20,624 bases of DNA, from NCBI RefSeq assembly GCF_036565765.1, contig NZ_DATCXP010000214.1. The stretch is one strand, 5' to 3'. The notes beneath the pieces are model-generated. The model searched no databases, was not told where the DNA came from, and saw only the letters and a list, made by a program, of their open reading frames with translations. Source of the DNA: Terrimesophilobacter sp036565765. Its GTDB lineage: Bacteria > Actinomycetota > Actinomycetes > Actinomycetales > Microbacteriaceae. Position 1 is the first letter of the stretch. Every line of letters starts with the position of its first letter. Below, one piece after another: positions 7,067 through 14,115 of this stretch. The translations under genes and the position numbers were made by a program.

Positions 7067-8689
7067 ATGACCTTCTCAGCAGACCTTGACCGTGGCCGCA
7101 CAGCTTACGCAGAGCATCGGTGGAGTGATGCGCTCAGCGCATTGACGCACGCCGACCAGGATGGCGGCCTGCCGCCCCAAGATCTCGACAATCTCTCAAC
7201 GGCTGCATTCGTCACCGGCCAGGAGACGGTCGGGATCGACACGGCGACGAGGGCGCATGAAGCGTTCCTCGCCGAAGGCGATTTCACCAGCGCAGCCAGG
7301 TGCGCCGGCTGGATCGGCATGTACCTCATGGGTATGGGTGACGAGGCTCGTGCCTCGGGCTGGTTCTCGCGGGCCAGGCGAGTGCTTCAATCGAATCCGG
7401 AGCCCTGCTCTGTCGAGGCCTTCCTGCTCATCCCGGCTGCGCTGGCGGCGCTCTACGGTGGAGACCCTGCGGGCGCGGCCCGTCTCTTCGGTGAGGCCTT
7501 CGCCGCCGGTGAACGATTTCACGATTCCGACCTGGTTGCCCTGGCCCAACTCGGGCAAGGCCAGGCGAAGATCGCGCTGGGCGAGCCCGCCGAAGGGCTG
7601 GGGCTGTTCGACGAGGCGATGGTCGCAGTCACTGCCGGGGAGGTTTCGCCGATTCCGTCCGGCATCATCTACTGTGCGGTGATCGGGAACTGTCACCTCG
7701 CCTTCGACCTGCGTCGCGCCCAGGAGTGGACTATCGCGCTCGACCACTGGTGCGAACACCGGCCGGACATGGTGATGTTCAGCGGTCAGTGCCAGGCGCA
7801 TCGCGCCGAGCTCTACCTTCTGCACGGCGCATGGGCCGATGCGCTCGAGGCGGCGCAGGCAGCCCAGGACCGGTATCGGCGCGGTGACCGGAACGCTGTC
7901 TACGGTGCCTGGTATCAACAAGCCGAGATCCAGCGCTTGCGCGGAGAACTGGATGCCGCCGAGGGGTCCTACCGTCAGGCCAGTCAGGGCGGGTACGAGC
8001 CCGAGCCGGGGCTCGCCCTGCTCCGGCTGGCGCAGGGGAAGACCCGGCTGGCCCAAACCATCATCCGCCGGGCCTGCGACCTTGCCGATCAGGCAACCCG
8101 ACGCATGTTGTTGCCCGGCGTGGTCGAGATCGAGCTTGCCGCCGGCGATCTCGCCGCTGCACGGCTGGCGGCCGACCAGCTCGCCGAGATCGCCGCCATC
8201 GCCGCCATGCCGATGTTGCAGGCCATGGCGGACCAGGGCGACGGCGCTGTGCTCCTGAAGGAGGGTGATGCCAGGGACGCGTTGAGCAAGGCCCGGCGGG
8301 CGTGGAGGATATGGCAGGATCTGGATGCTCCTTACGAGGCCGCACGCTGCCGGGTACTCGCGGCACTCGCGTGCCGCGCACTGGGCGATGAGGATTCGGC
8401 GTTGATGGAGCTCGCGGCTGCACGGGACGAATTCACCGAACTCGGCGCGGCACCGGCACTCGCCGAGGCGAACGCCTTGTCGCGGACAGATGCGACGGGT
8501 CCGCTGACCTCGCGGGAACTCGAGGTGTTGCATCTGGTTGCGGCAGGCAAGACGAACCGTGTGGTCGCCACCGAGCTGTACATCAGCGAAAAAACCGTTG
8601 CGCGGCATATCAGCAACATGTTCACGAAGCTCGGGCTGTCGTCGCGGGCAGCGGCCACGGCATACGCCTATGAACACGGCCTGGTCTAG
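7067..8689 (+). CDS. TPR-domain transcriptional regulator with C-terminal LuxR-type helix-turn-helix
   Basis: The 540-residue protein consists of about 470 residues of alpha-helical, Ala/Leu-rich tetratricopeptide-like repeats (for example RWSDALSALTHADQDGG near 18-34 and AWADALEAAQAAQDRYR near 255-271), then a LuxR/GerE DNA-binding domain at 480-540 (LTSRELEVLHLVAAGK, YISEKTVARHISNMF, KLGLSSRAAA). No Walker A or B motif is seen, so it is not a full MalT/LAL ATPase, and there is no receiver domain; it resembles the ATPase-free TPR-LuxR proteins of actinobacteria, whose signals are mostly unknown. ATG 7067 follows a weak GGGAAG. It has its own promoter (6976-7004) and may control the two membrane-protein genes downstream on the same strand. 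No specific target is established. Confidence 0.85.
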   Translation: MTFSADLDRGRTAYAEHRWSDALSALTHADQDGGLPPQDLDNLSTAAFVTGQETVGIDTATRAHEAFLAEGDFTSAARCAGWIGMYLMGMGDEARASGWFSRARRVLQSNPEPCSVEAFLLIPAALAALYGGDPAGAARLFGEAFAAGERFHDSDLVALAQLGQGQAKIALGEPAEGLGLFDEAMVAVTAGEVSPIPSGIIYCAVIGNCHLAFDLRRAQEWTIALDHWCEHRPDMVMFSGQCQAHRAELYLLHGAWADALEAAQAAQDRYRRGDRNAVYGAWYQQAEIQRLRGELDAAEGSYRQASQGGYEPEPGLALLRLAQGKTRLAQTIIRRACDLADQATRRMLLPGVVEIELAAGDLAAARLAADQLAEIAAIAAMPMLQAMADQGDGAVLLKEGDARDALSKARRAWRIWQDLDAPYEAARCRVLAALACRALGDEDSALMELAAARDEFTELGAAPALAEANALSRTDATGPLTSRELEVLHLVAAGKTNRVVATELYISEKTVARHISNMFTKLGLSSRAAATAYAYEHGLV

Positions 8690-8760
8690 CAACGCTTCGG
8701 CCTACACAGTTTTACCCATGTGGCCGCCGTGCAATGTGGGGGACCTTCCCGACGCGGCAG

Positions 8761-8780
8761 CGGAGCGCTCTCCGTAGCGT
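8761..8780 (+). promoter_or_regulatory. Candidate leaderless promoter of the PQ-loop protein gene
   Basis: TAGCGT (8775-8780) lies 7 nt before ATG 8788, a leaderless arrangement. The same -10 hexamer occurs in the promoter of the LuxR-type gene, and in both a CGGCAG lies 12-14 nt before it. An inverted repeat CGGAG-CGCT-CTCCG (8761-8774) abuts the -10. There is no clear -35. The remainder of the 98-bp gap after the regulator shows no other signal. Confidence 0.5.
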
Positions 8781-8787
8781 CGATGAC

Positions 8788-9093
8788 ATGAACGTACCCA
8801 TCCTCGCCGGCACGATCTCGACGGCACTCTTCGCGGTCAGCATGCTGCCCATGCTGCGCAAGGCTGCGCGCACGAGGGATCTGGCGTCATACAGCCTGAG
8901 TTACCTCGCGATGACCAATCTGGCCAATGTCGTGCACTCCCTCTACGTGTTCAGCCTCCCGGTCGGCCCGATCTGGCTCCTGCACACCTTCTACGTCGTC
9001 GCAGCCGCGCTGATGCTGATCTGGTTCCTCCGCTACCGGCATGACATCCACGGGCGTCAGCGATCGACCGCGAACGAGTCACGGTGGGCGTGA
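8788..9093 (+). CDS. Small three-helix membrane protein, PQ-loop/SemiSWEET-like
   Basis: The 101-residue product has three predicted membrane helices: about 4-23 (ILAGTISTALFAVSMLPMLR), 33-56, and 61-84 (PIWLLHTFYVVAAALMLIWF). A basic loop RKAARTRDLASYSL after helix 1 resembles the SemiSWEET/PQ-loop pattern, in which helix 1 ends in Pro-Gln and is followed by a Ser-rich loop. Here the position reads Pro-Met, so the signature dipeptide is missing. SemiSWEETs are dimeric sugar transporters; transport by this protein is not shown. ATG 8788 is chosen because the -10 box lies 7 nt before it and no Shine-Dalgarno is present; an earlier ATG at 8783 meets a stop at once. The gene overlaps the next one, suggesting an operon. 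Confidence 0.7.
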   Translation: MNVPILAGTISTALFAVSMLPMLRKAARTRDLASYSLSYLAMTNLANVVHSLYVFSLPVGPIWLLHTFYVVAAALMLIWFLRYRHDIHGRQRSTANESRWA

Positions 9094-9545
9094 GGAGTCG
9101 CCTGCACAACCTGCCGCTGCCTCCTGGGCAGGTCATCGGAATGGCAGCAGCCGTGCTCCTCGAGCGGCTCCGTCCAGCCCGACTGCCCGGTCCGCGTAGT
9201 GCTCACCGAGCGGCGGGCCAGGCGCTGATGGCGGCCGGATGCGCGTTGACCGGTTGGGCATTGTCGGAGCGGCGTCGCCACGCGGCCGGCGGGTTCGATC
9301 TCGAACGACCGCAGACTCTCGTGACGACTGGACCGTACGCGTTGAGCCGGCATCCGATGTATGTCGGCTGGTGGCTCATCCACCTCGGATTCGGGGTGCT
9401 GCGCGGTTCAGCCTGGGTCTTCTTCACGGTTCCCTCGGCGGTGGTGGCCGAGCACCGCGCGGTTCTCGCCGAGGAGAGGAGGCTCGTCCAGGCATTCGGC
9501 CGGCAGTTTCTGAGCTACGCCGAGCGGGTTCGGCGCTACGTCTAG
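9090..9545 (+). CDS. Isoprenylcysteine carboxyl methyltransferase-like membrane protein
   Basis: The product is a 151-residue integral membrane methyltransferase of the ICMT/PEMT family. The family's C-terminal SAM-binding signature is clear: GPYALSRHPMYVG (81-93), a hydrophobic pair of helices (about 93-120), then EERRLVQAFGRQFLSYAERVRRYV at the end. The N-terminal part has two weaker hydrophobic segments. Bacterial members methylate small lipids or other substrates and are mostly uncharacterised, so the substrate is unknown. GTG at 9090 overlaps the preceding stop as GTGA (9090-9093); GTG 9084 and ATG 9141 are in-frame alternatives and none has a good ribosome site. Its stop lies 8 nt from the convergent desulfurase stop. 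Confidence 0.78.
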   Translation: MRSRLHNLPLPPGQVIGMAAAVLLERLRPARLPGPRSAHRAAGQALMAAGCALTGWALSERRRHAAGGFDLERPQTLVTTGPYALSRHPMYVGWWLIHLGFGVLRGSAWVFFTVPSAVVAEHRAVLAEERRLVQAFGRQFLSYAERVRRYV

Positions 9546-9553
9546 TTCGCGGC

Positions 9554-10699
9554 TCAGCGGGCGACGGTGCGATCCGCATAGCCGGCCCGGCTCGCGGCCT
9601 CCACCGCGGCGGGCAGTGCAGCGATGAGGGCGTCGACGTCGGCCTGGGTCGAGCTGTGGCCGAGCGTGAACCGCAGCGCTCCGCGCGCCTCGGATTCGCT
9701 GAGCCCCATGCCGAGCAGGACGTGGCTGGCCTCCGGTATCCCCGCCTGGCAGGCAGAGCCCGTGCTCACCGAGACGCCGGCGGCGTCGAGCAGATAGAGC
9801 AGCGAGTCTCCCTCGCAGCCGGGGAAGGTGAAGTGCGCGTTGTTCGCAAGGCGGTCGACCGGGTCGCCGCGCAGGATCGCCTCCGGCACGGCCGCCCGCA
9901 CCCCGGCAATGAGCCGGTCGCGCAGCGTCCCCAGAGAGGGCGCCGCCTGCCGCGCCGCGACGCCGAATGCGATCGCTGCCGGAGCATCCTGGGTGCCCGA
10001 CCGAACCTGCCGCTGCTGCCCGCCCCCGTGGATGAGCGGGACGACGCTCGCCGCTCGCGACAGCACGAGCGCCCCGATGCCGAGGGGGCCGCCGATCTTG
10101 TGCGCGGAGACGGAGAGCGCCGCGAGGCCGGAAGCGGCGAAATCGATCGGGACATGGGCGTAGGCGGCAACCGCATCCGCGTGCACGGGAACTCCATGAG
10201 CGGAAGCGAGCGCGACCAGTTCCGCTATCGGCTGGATCGTCCCGACCTCGTTATTCGCCCAGAGGACCGTGAGCAAGGCGATGTCGTCGTACCTCTCGAG
10301 CGCCTCGGCGACCGCCGCGACGCGTACGCGGCCGAACTCATCGATCGGCAGCCACTCGAGAAGGGCGCCATCGTGCTGCTGGAGCCACTCGACCGTGTCG
10401 ATCGTGGCGTGGTGTTCGCCGCGCGGGACGAGAATGCGGCGCTTGCCGGCTGCCCAGTACATCCCCTTGATCGCGAGGTTCACCGACTCCGTCCCGCCCG
10501 AGGTGAACACGACCTCGATCGGATCGCAGCCGAGGCTCGCCGCCACCTGCTCGCGCGCCTCCTCCAGCATCCGCTTCGCATTCTGGCCCGCACTGTGGAT
10601 CGATGATGGGTTGCCGACGAGACCGAGCGCGTCGACATAGGCCGCGCGCGCTTCCGGCAGCATGGGGGTCGTCGCGGCGTGATCGAGGTAGACCGACAT
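9554..10699 (-). CDS. iscS: Cysteine desulfurase (NifS/IscS family)
   Basis: Releases sulfur from L-cysteine as an enzyme-bound persulfide for Fe-S clusters and tRNA thiolation, using PLP. The 381-residue product begins MSVYLDHAATTPM, the usual family start. H97 (GEHHAT), the PLP lysine K201 (SAHKIGGPLG) and the catalytic cysteine C317 (TGSACQAG) are present. The Gln that normally follows the PLP-binding Asp (DAxQ) is Ala here (D175-A-V-A178). ATG 10699 is chosen over a TTG at 10741 because GGAGG (10706-10710) lies 6 nt upstream of it. MnmA (5767-6882) is a likely sulfur acceptor. The gene diverges from glgX. Confidence 0.93.
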   Translation of the reverse strand: MSVYLDHAATTPMLPEARAAYVDALGLVGNPSSIHSAGQNAKRMLEEAREQVAASLGCDPIEVVFTSGGTESVNLAIKGMYWAAGKRRILVPRGEHHATIDTVEWLQQHDGALLEWLPIDEFGRVRVAAVAEALERYDDIALLTVLWANNEVGTIQPIAELVALASAHGVPVHADAVAAYAHVPIDFAASGLAALSVSAHKIGGPLGIGALVLSRAASVVPLIHGGGQQRQVRSGTQDAPAAIAFGVAARQAAPSLGTLRDRLIAGVRAAVPEAILRGDPVDRLANNAHFTFPGCEGDSLLYLLDAAGVSVSTGSACQAGIPEASHVLLGMGLSESEARGALRFTLGHSSTQADVDALIAALPAAVEAASRAGYADRTVAR

Positions 10700-10719
10700 C
10701 CTGCCCCTCCCAGTCCAGC

Positions 10720-10735
10720 GCGGCCGGTCGGCCGC
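10720..10735. promoter_or_regulatory. Palindrome between cysteine desulfurase and glgX
   Basis: GCGGCCG-GT-CGGCCGC is a perfect 7-bp inverted repeat with a 2-nt centre. It lies 7 bp upstream of the glgX -10 and, on the other strand, at the predicted start of the desulfurase transcript. It could be an operator acting on both genes or a 5' hairpin of the desulfurase mRNA. Confidence 0.5.
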
Positions 10736-10742
10736 ATTCAAT

Positions 10743-10749
10743 TACTCTA
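10743..10749. promoter_or_regulatory. Overlapping divergent -10 boxes for glgX and cysteine desulfurase
   Basis: On the plus strand TACTCT (10743-10748) is followed by 6 nt and the glgX ATG at 10755, a leaderless arrangement. On the minus strand TAGAGT (10744-10749) is a -10 for the desulfurase, with a predicted start near 10737 and a leader of about 38 nt. The two boxes share five base pairs. No good -35 is seen on either side. Confidence 0.5.
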
Positions 10750-10754
10750 GAACG

Positions 10755-12821
10755 ATGTCTTCCGCCGATCCCCTGCACGAGCTGGGGGCCCGCATCACCG
10801 CGGATGGCGGCCAGGTCAGGGTGTACTCCGCGACCGCGACCGCGATCGAACTGTGCCTGTTCTCGAGCAAGGACCCGAACTGGGTCACCGATACGATCCC
10901 GCTCGAGGCGGATGCCGGCAACGTCTGGTCGGCGGCCTCCCCGAAACTCGTGGCCGGGTCGAACTACACACTGAGGGCATCCGGCCCGGCCCGCGCGACA
11001 GGACGCGCGGCGAGACCAAGCCGATTCGACCCGAACCTCCACCTGATCGACCCCTACGCGCGCGGCCTCACGAGGACGAGCGGTGGCGAGTGGCGCTCGA
11101 GCATCCTCGACGACCAGTTCGACTGGGGCGGCGTGCCCAAACCGCAGACCCCACTCGACCACACCGTCATCTACGAGGCGCACGCGAAGGGACTCACGAA
11201 GCTCAACCCGGCGGTTCCGGAGGAGCTTCGCGGCAGCTACGCCGGGCTCGCGCACGAATCCACGATCGCCTACCTCACGGGACTCGGCGTCACGGCGGTC
11301 GAGCTGCTCCCGATCCACCAGTTCGTCACGGAACAGCGACTCGTGAAGATGGGGCTCAGCAACTACTGGGGTTACAACAGCATCAACTTCTTCTCCCCGC
11401 ACGCGGCGTGGGCGTCGAAGGGCGCCCAGCTCGCCGGGCCGGCCGCAGTTCTGCGCGAGTTCAAGGGCATGGTCCGGCTCCTGCACGAGGCGGGCATCGA
11501 GGTCATCCTCGACGTCGTCTACAACCACACCTCCGAGGAAGGTCCCGGCGGCCCGACCACGAGCCTGCGCGGGCTGGACGATGCGAGCTACTACCGGCAG
11601 ACCGACTTCGGCGACTACGTCGACGTGACCGGATGCGGCAACTCGCTCGACGCCTCCAATCCGGTCGCACAGCGTCTGGTGCTCGATTCGCTGCGCTACT
11701 GGGCGAACGAGGTGCAGATCGACGGCTTCCGCTTCGATCTCGCTGCGACGCTCGGAAGGGACGCTGCGGGCGATTTCGATTCGGAGCATCCGCTGCTCAC
11801 GGCGATCGTCTCCGACCCGCAGCTCGCCGGCGTCAAGATGATCGCCGAGCCCTGGGATGTCGGGCCGAACGGCTGGCAGACGGGAAGGTTCCCGAACGGC
11901 TGGCTCGAGTGGAACGACGGCTACCGCGACCGCGTGCGCGACTTCTGGCTCAGCGACGTGGCCGCCGCGCGCGCCCACGGCGCCGCACCGATCGGGATCG
12001 GCCGGTTCGCCACCCGGCTCTGCGGATCGTCGAACGTGTTCTCGGCCGAGCGCGGCCCCGTGGCCTCGGTGAACTTCGTCACAGCTCACGACGGCTTCAC
12101 CGCCTGGGACCTCACGGTCTACAACGACAAGCACAATCTCGGGAACGGCGAGAACAACCGCGACGGCACCGACAACAACCACTCGTTCAACCACGGAATC
12201 GAGGGGCCGACGGATGACCCGCAGATCACGACCGCCCGCCGCAAGGCCGTTCGCAACCTGCTGGCAACCCTCCTGCTCTCGGCGGGAACCCCGATGCTCA
12301 CGGCGGGGGACGAGATCGGCAGAAGCCAGCGCGGGAACAACAACGCCTACTGCCACGACGACGAGCTGAGCTGGCTGCCGTGGGAGCTCGAGGACTGGCA
12401 GCGCGACCTGCTGGCGATCACGAGCGCCGGCATCCGATTCCGCCTCGACAACCCGGCCGTGCGACCGAGGAACTTCGGCGTGTGGGGCGAGACGCTCGAG
12501 ACGGCGACTCAGATGGACTGGTTCAATTCGGCGGGAAACTCGATGTCGATCGATGACTGGGACTCCCCGAAGGAGCGCACGCTCCAGTACCTTGCCGCCT
12601 CGACCCATGAGATCGAAGGTTTCAACCGGATCCTGCTGATCGTGCACGGCCTCGAGGCTGAGGAGACCGTCGTGCTTCCCATGCATTCCGGTGTCGGGTC
12701 CTACACGCTCCTATTCGACAGCGCCCGTGACGAGATCGAATCGGAGGAGCACGCGCCCGGAACCGCCCTCACGATGTCCCCGACGTCGATGAAGCTCTTC
12801 AGGGCGCACCAGAGCTCCTAA
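10755..12821 (+). CDS. glgX: Glycogen debranching enzyme GlgX
   Basis: GlgX hydrolyses alpha-1,6 links of phosphorylase-limit glycogen in the cytoplasm, releasing short maltodextrins. The 688-residue product is a normal length for this GH13 subfamily. An N-terminal CBM48-like domain covers about the first 110 residues; the GH13 barrel follows with EVILDVVYNHTSE, the nucleophile D328 in GFRFDLAATLG, the acid/base E365 in IAEPWDVG, and the transition-state stabiliser D446 in AHDGF. NLGNGENNRDGTDNNHSFN is the usual GlgX/isoamylase loop. ATG 10755 has no Shine-Dalgarno but lies 6 nt after a -10 box. No other glycogen gene is nearby. Its TAA overlaps the stop of the convergent VOC gene. Confidence 0.94.
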   Translation: MSSADPLHELGARITADGGQVRVYSATATAIELCLFSSKDPNWVTDTIPLEADAGNVWSAASPKLVAGSNYTLRASGPARATGRAARPSRFDPNLHLIDPYARGLTRTSGGEWRSSILDDQFDWGGVPKPQTPLDHTVIYEAHAKGLTKLNPAVPEELRGSYAGLAHESTIAYLTGLGVTAVELLPIHQFVTEQRLVKMGLSNYWGYNSINFFSPHAAWASKGAQLAGPAAVLREFKGMVRLLHEAGIEVILDVVYNHTSEEGPGGPTTSLRGLDDASYYRQTDFGDYVDVTGCGNSLDASNPVAQRLVLDSLRYWANEVQIDGFRFDLAATLGRDAAGDFDSEHPLLTAIVSDPQLAGVKMIAEPWDVGPNGWQTGRFPNGWLEWNDGYRDRVRDFWLSDVAAARAHGAAPIGIGRFATRLCGSSNVFSAERGPVASVNFVTAHDGFTAWDLTVYNDKHNLGNGENNRDGTDNNHSFNHGIEGPTDDPQITTARRKAVRNLLATLLLSAGTPMLTAGDEIGRSQRGNNNAYCHDDELSWLPWELEDWQRDLLAITSAGIRFRLDNPAVRPRNFGVWGETLETATQMDWFNSAGNSMSIDDWDSPKERTLQYLAASTHEIEGFNRILLIVHGLEAEETVVLPMHSGVGSYTLLFDSARDEIESEEHAPGTALTMSPTSMKLFRAHQSS

Positions 12822-13246
12822 GCGCTCGCGAGGGTGCCCAGTTCCTGGAACGCAGTGATCTGCAGACCGCCCGGGGCTTCCAGCCGCGCGTTGAGCGAGT
12901 TCCACGGAGTTCTGGTCGGCGGGGCGAGAACCTCCGCGCCGGCAGCGGCAAGCCGGGCGGTCAGGCTCGCGGCATCCGGGACCTCGAAGGCGACCCGGAT
13001 GCTGAGGGTCGACCGCCTCGCCACCGGGCGGCCGACCTCGACATCGTCGATCATCCGCACCTGGGCCGGATTGGCGAGCTCGAGCGTCGCCGATGGGACG
13101 GAGAGGATCGCGACCCTCGCGCCGCCGTCGCCCGCGTAGGCCTCGAGCTCCGGCAGCCCGAGAACGTCGCGGAAGAAGGTCAGTGCCTCGTCGTAGTCGT
13201 CGGTCTCGACCACGAGGCGCAATTGGGTTACCGGGGAATCAGTCAT
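12818..13246 (-). CDS. VOC (glyoxalase/bleomycin resistance) family protein
   Basis: The 142-residue protein has the paired beta-alpha-beta-beta-beta modules of the vicinal oxygen chelate fold: the first module around QLRLVVETDDYDEALTFFRDVLG (8-30), the second around SLNARLEAPGGLQITAFQEL near the C-terminus. Members include glyoxalase I, dioxygenases, antibiotic-binding proteins and many of unknown role; metal ligands cannot be assigned safely, so no substrate is proposed. The start ATG 13246 has GAGG only 2 nt before it, which is unusually close. It follows the ABC permease gene by 44 nt on the same strand and may be co-transcribed. Its stop overlaps the glgX stop. Confidence 0.83.
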   Translation of the reverse strand: MTDSPVTQLRLVVETDDYDEALTFFRDVLGLPELEAYAGDGGARVAILSVPSATLELANPAQVRMIDDVEVGRPVARRSTLSIRVAFEVPDAASLTARLAAAGAEVLAPPTRTPWNSLNARLEAPGGLQITAFQELGTLASA

Positions 13247-13290
13247 GCCCTCAAGCTTTGCATCGGGCGGCTTCTTCTTCGAGCACGGGC

Positions 13291-14115
13291 TCAGGTGACG
13301 TCCTTGCGCCAGCTCGTGAGGTATCCGACGCCTGCGGCCAGAACTGCGATGCCGAGCAGGACGAGGCCGCCCTGCCACCAGTCGAGCGACTGCGTCTGGG
13401 CAGTCGCCGCCCCGAGCGAGGTGAAGATGCTCGAGCCGACCAGCGCATCGCTGGCCGCCCCGGGAAGGAACTGGCCGATCGCGGCGGCCCAGTCCCATAG
13501 CGACGCGACGAGGCGGAGGATGGGCTCGACGAATTGGGTGAAGGCGAGAACGATCACGATCGCGGCGACCTGGCTCGGAATGAGCGCGCCGAGGCCGACG
13601 CCGATGACGGCCCAGATCGCCATGGCGAGTACGACCCGAGCCATCAGTGCCCAGGTGTCCGTCTCGCCGAGCGCGGCGGAGTGGCCGGTCGCGGTCAGGA
13701 TCGAGGCTCCGAGCCCGACGCTCGCCGCGAGCGCCGCGACTCCGTAGATCGCGCCGAAGACCGCGAGGGTGGCGAATTTCGCTCCGAGCACCGCCCCGCG
13801 CTGGGGTGTCGCGAGAAACGTCGGAGTGAGAGTCTGGTGACGGAATTCCGCCGTCGTGGCGAGGGTGCCGAACAGCACCGGGAACACGTATCCCACGCTC
13901 GAGGCCACGCTGTAGATGATGGGCGGGAGGCTCGCCTCCGGGATCCGCGGCGCGCCGCCGCCGGCCGCGAGCTGGTCGCCGAGGCCGCTGAACACGAGGG
14001 CGAGCAGCCCGGCCGTGAATCCGACATATCCGACGAGCACGATGAGCAGTACCCACCACATGCGCACCGTGAGAACTTTCGCGAACTCGGCGCGAACCGC
14101 TGCCAGGAACGTCAT
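13291..14115 (-). CDS. ABC-2 type transporter permease
   Basis: The 274-residue product has six predicted membrane helices: about 19-44 (MWWVLLIVLVGYVGFTAGL), 65-88, and four more ending with GGLVLLGIAVLAAGVGYLTSW near the C-terminus. It begins with FLAAVRAEFAKVLTVRMWW, the amphipathic N-terminal helix typical of ABC-2 exporter permeases. It would form a dimer with two copies of the ATPase encoded immediately upstream. ATG 14115 overlaps the ATPase stop as ATGA (14112-14115). The exported substrate cannot be inferred; such pairs often export peptides, lipids or drugs. Confidence 0.88.
   Translation of the reverse strand: MTFLAAVRAEFAKVLTVRMWWVLLIVLVGYVGFTAGLLALVFSGLGDQLAAGGGAPRIPEASLPPIIYSVASSVGYVFPVLFGTLATTAEFRHQTLTPTFLATPQRGAVLGAKFATLAVFGAIYGVAALAASVGLGASILTATGHSAALGETDTWALMARVVLAMAIWAVIGVGLGALIPSQVAAIVIVLAFTQFVEPILRLVASLWDWAAAIGQFLPGAASDALVGSSIFTSLGAATAQTQSLDWWQGGLVLLGIAVLAAGVGYLTSWRKDVT

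Noticed and set aside
10700..10741. TTG 10741 as the start of the cysteine desulfurase
   Set aside because: The ATG at 10699 has a good GGAGG site, and the extra residues do not match the family N-terminus.
10338..12686. A 782-codon minus-strand open frame opposite glgX and the desulfurase start
   Set aside because: Its protein is rich in Arg, Val and Glu without any domain pattern, and the opposite strand encodes GlgX with all catalytic residues. It is a high-GC antisense shadow.
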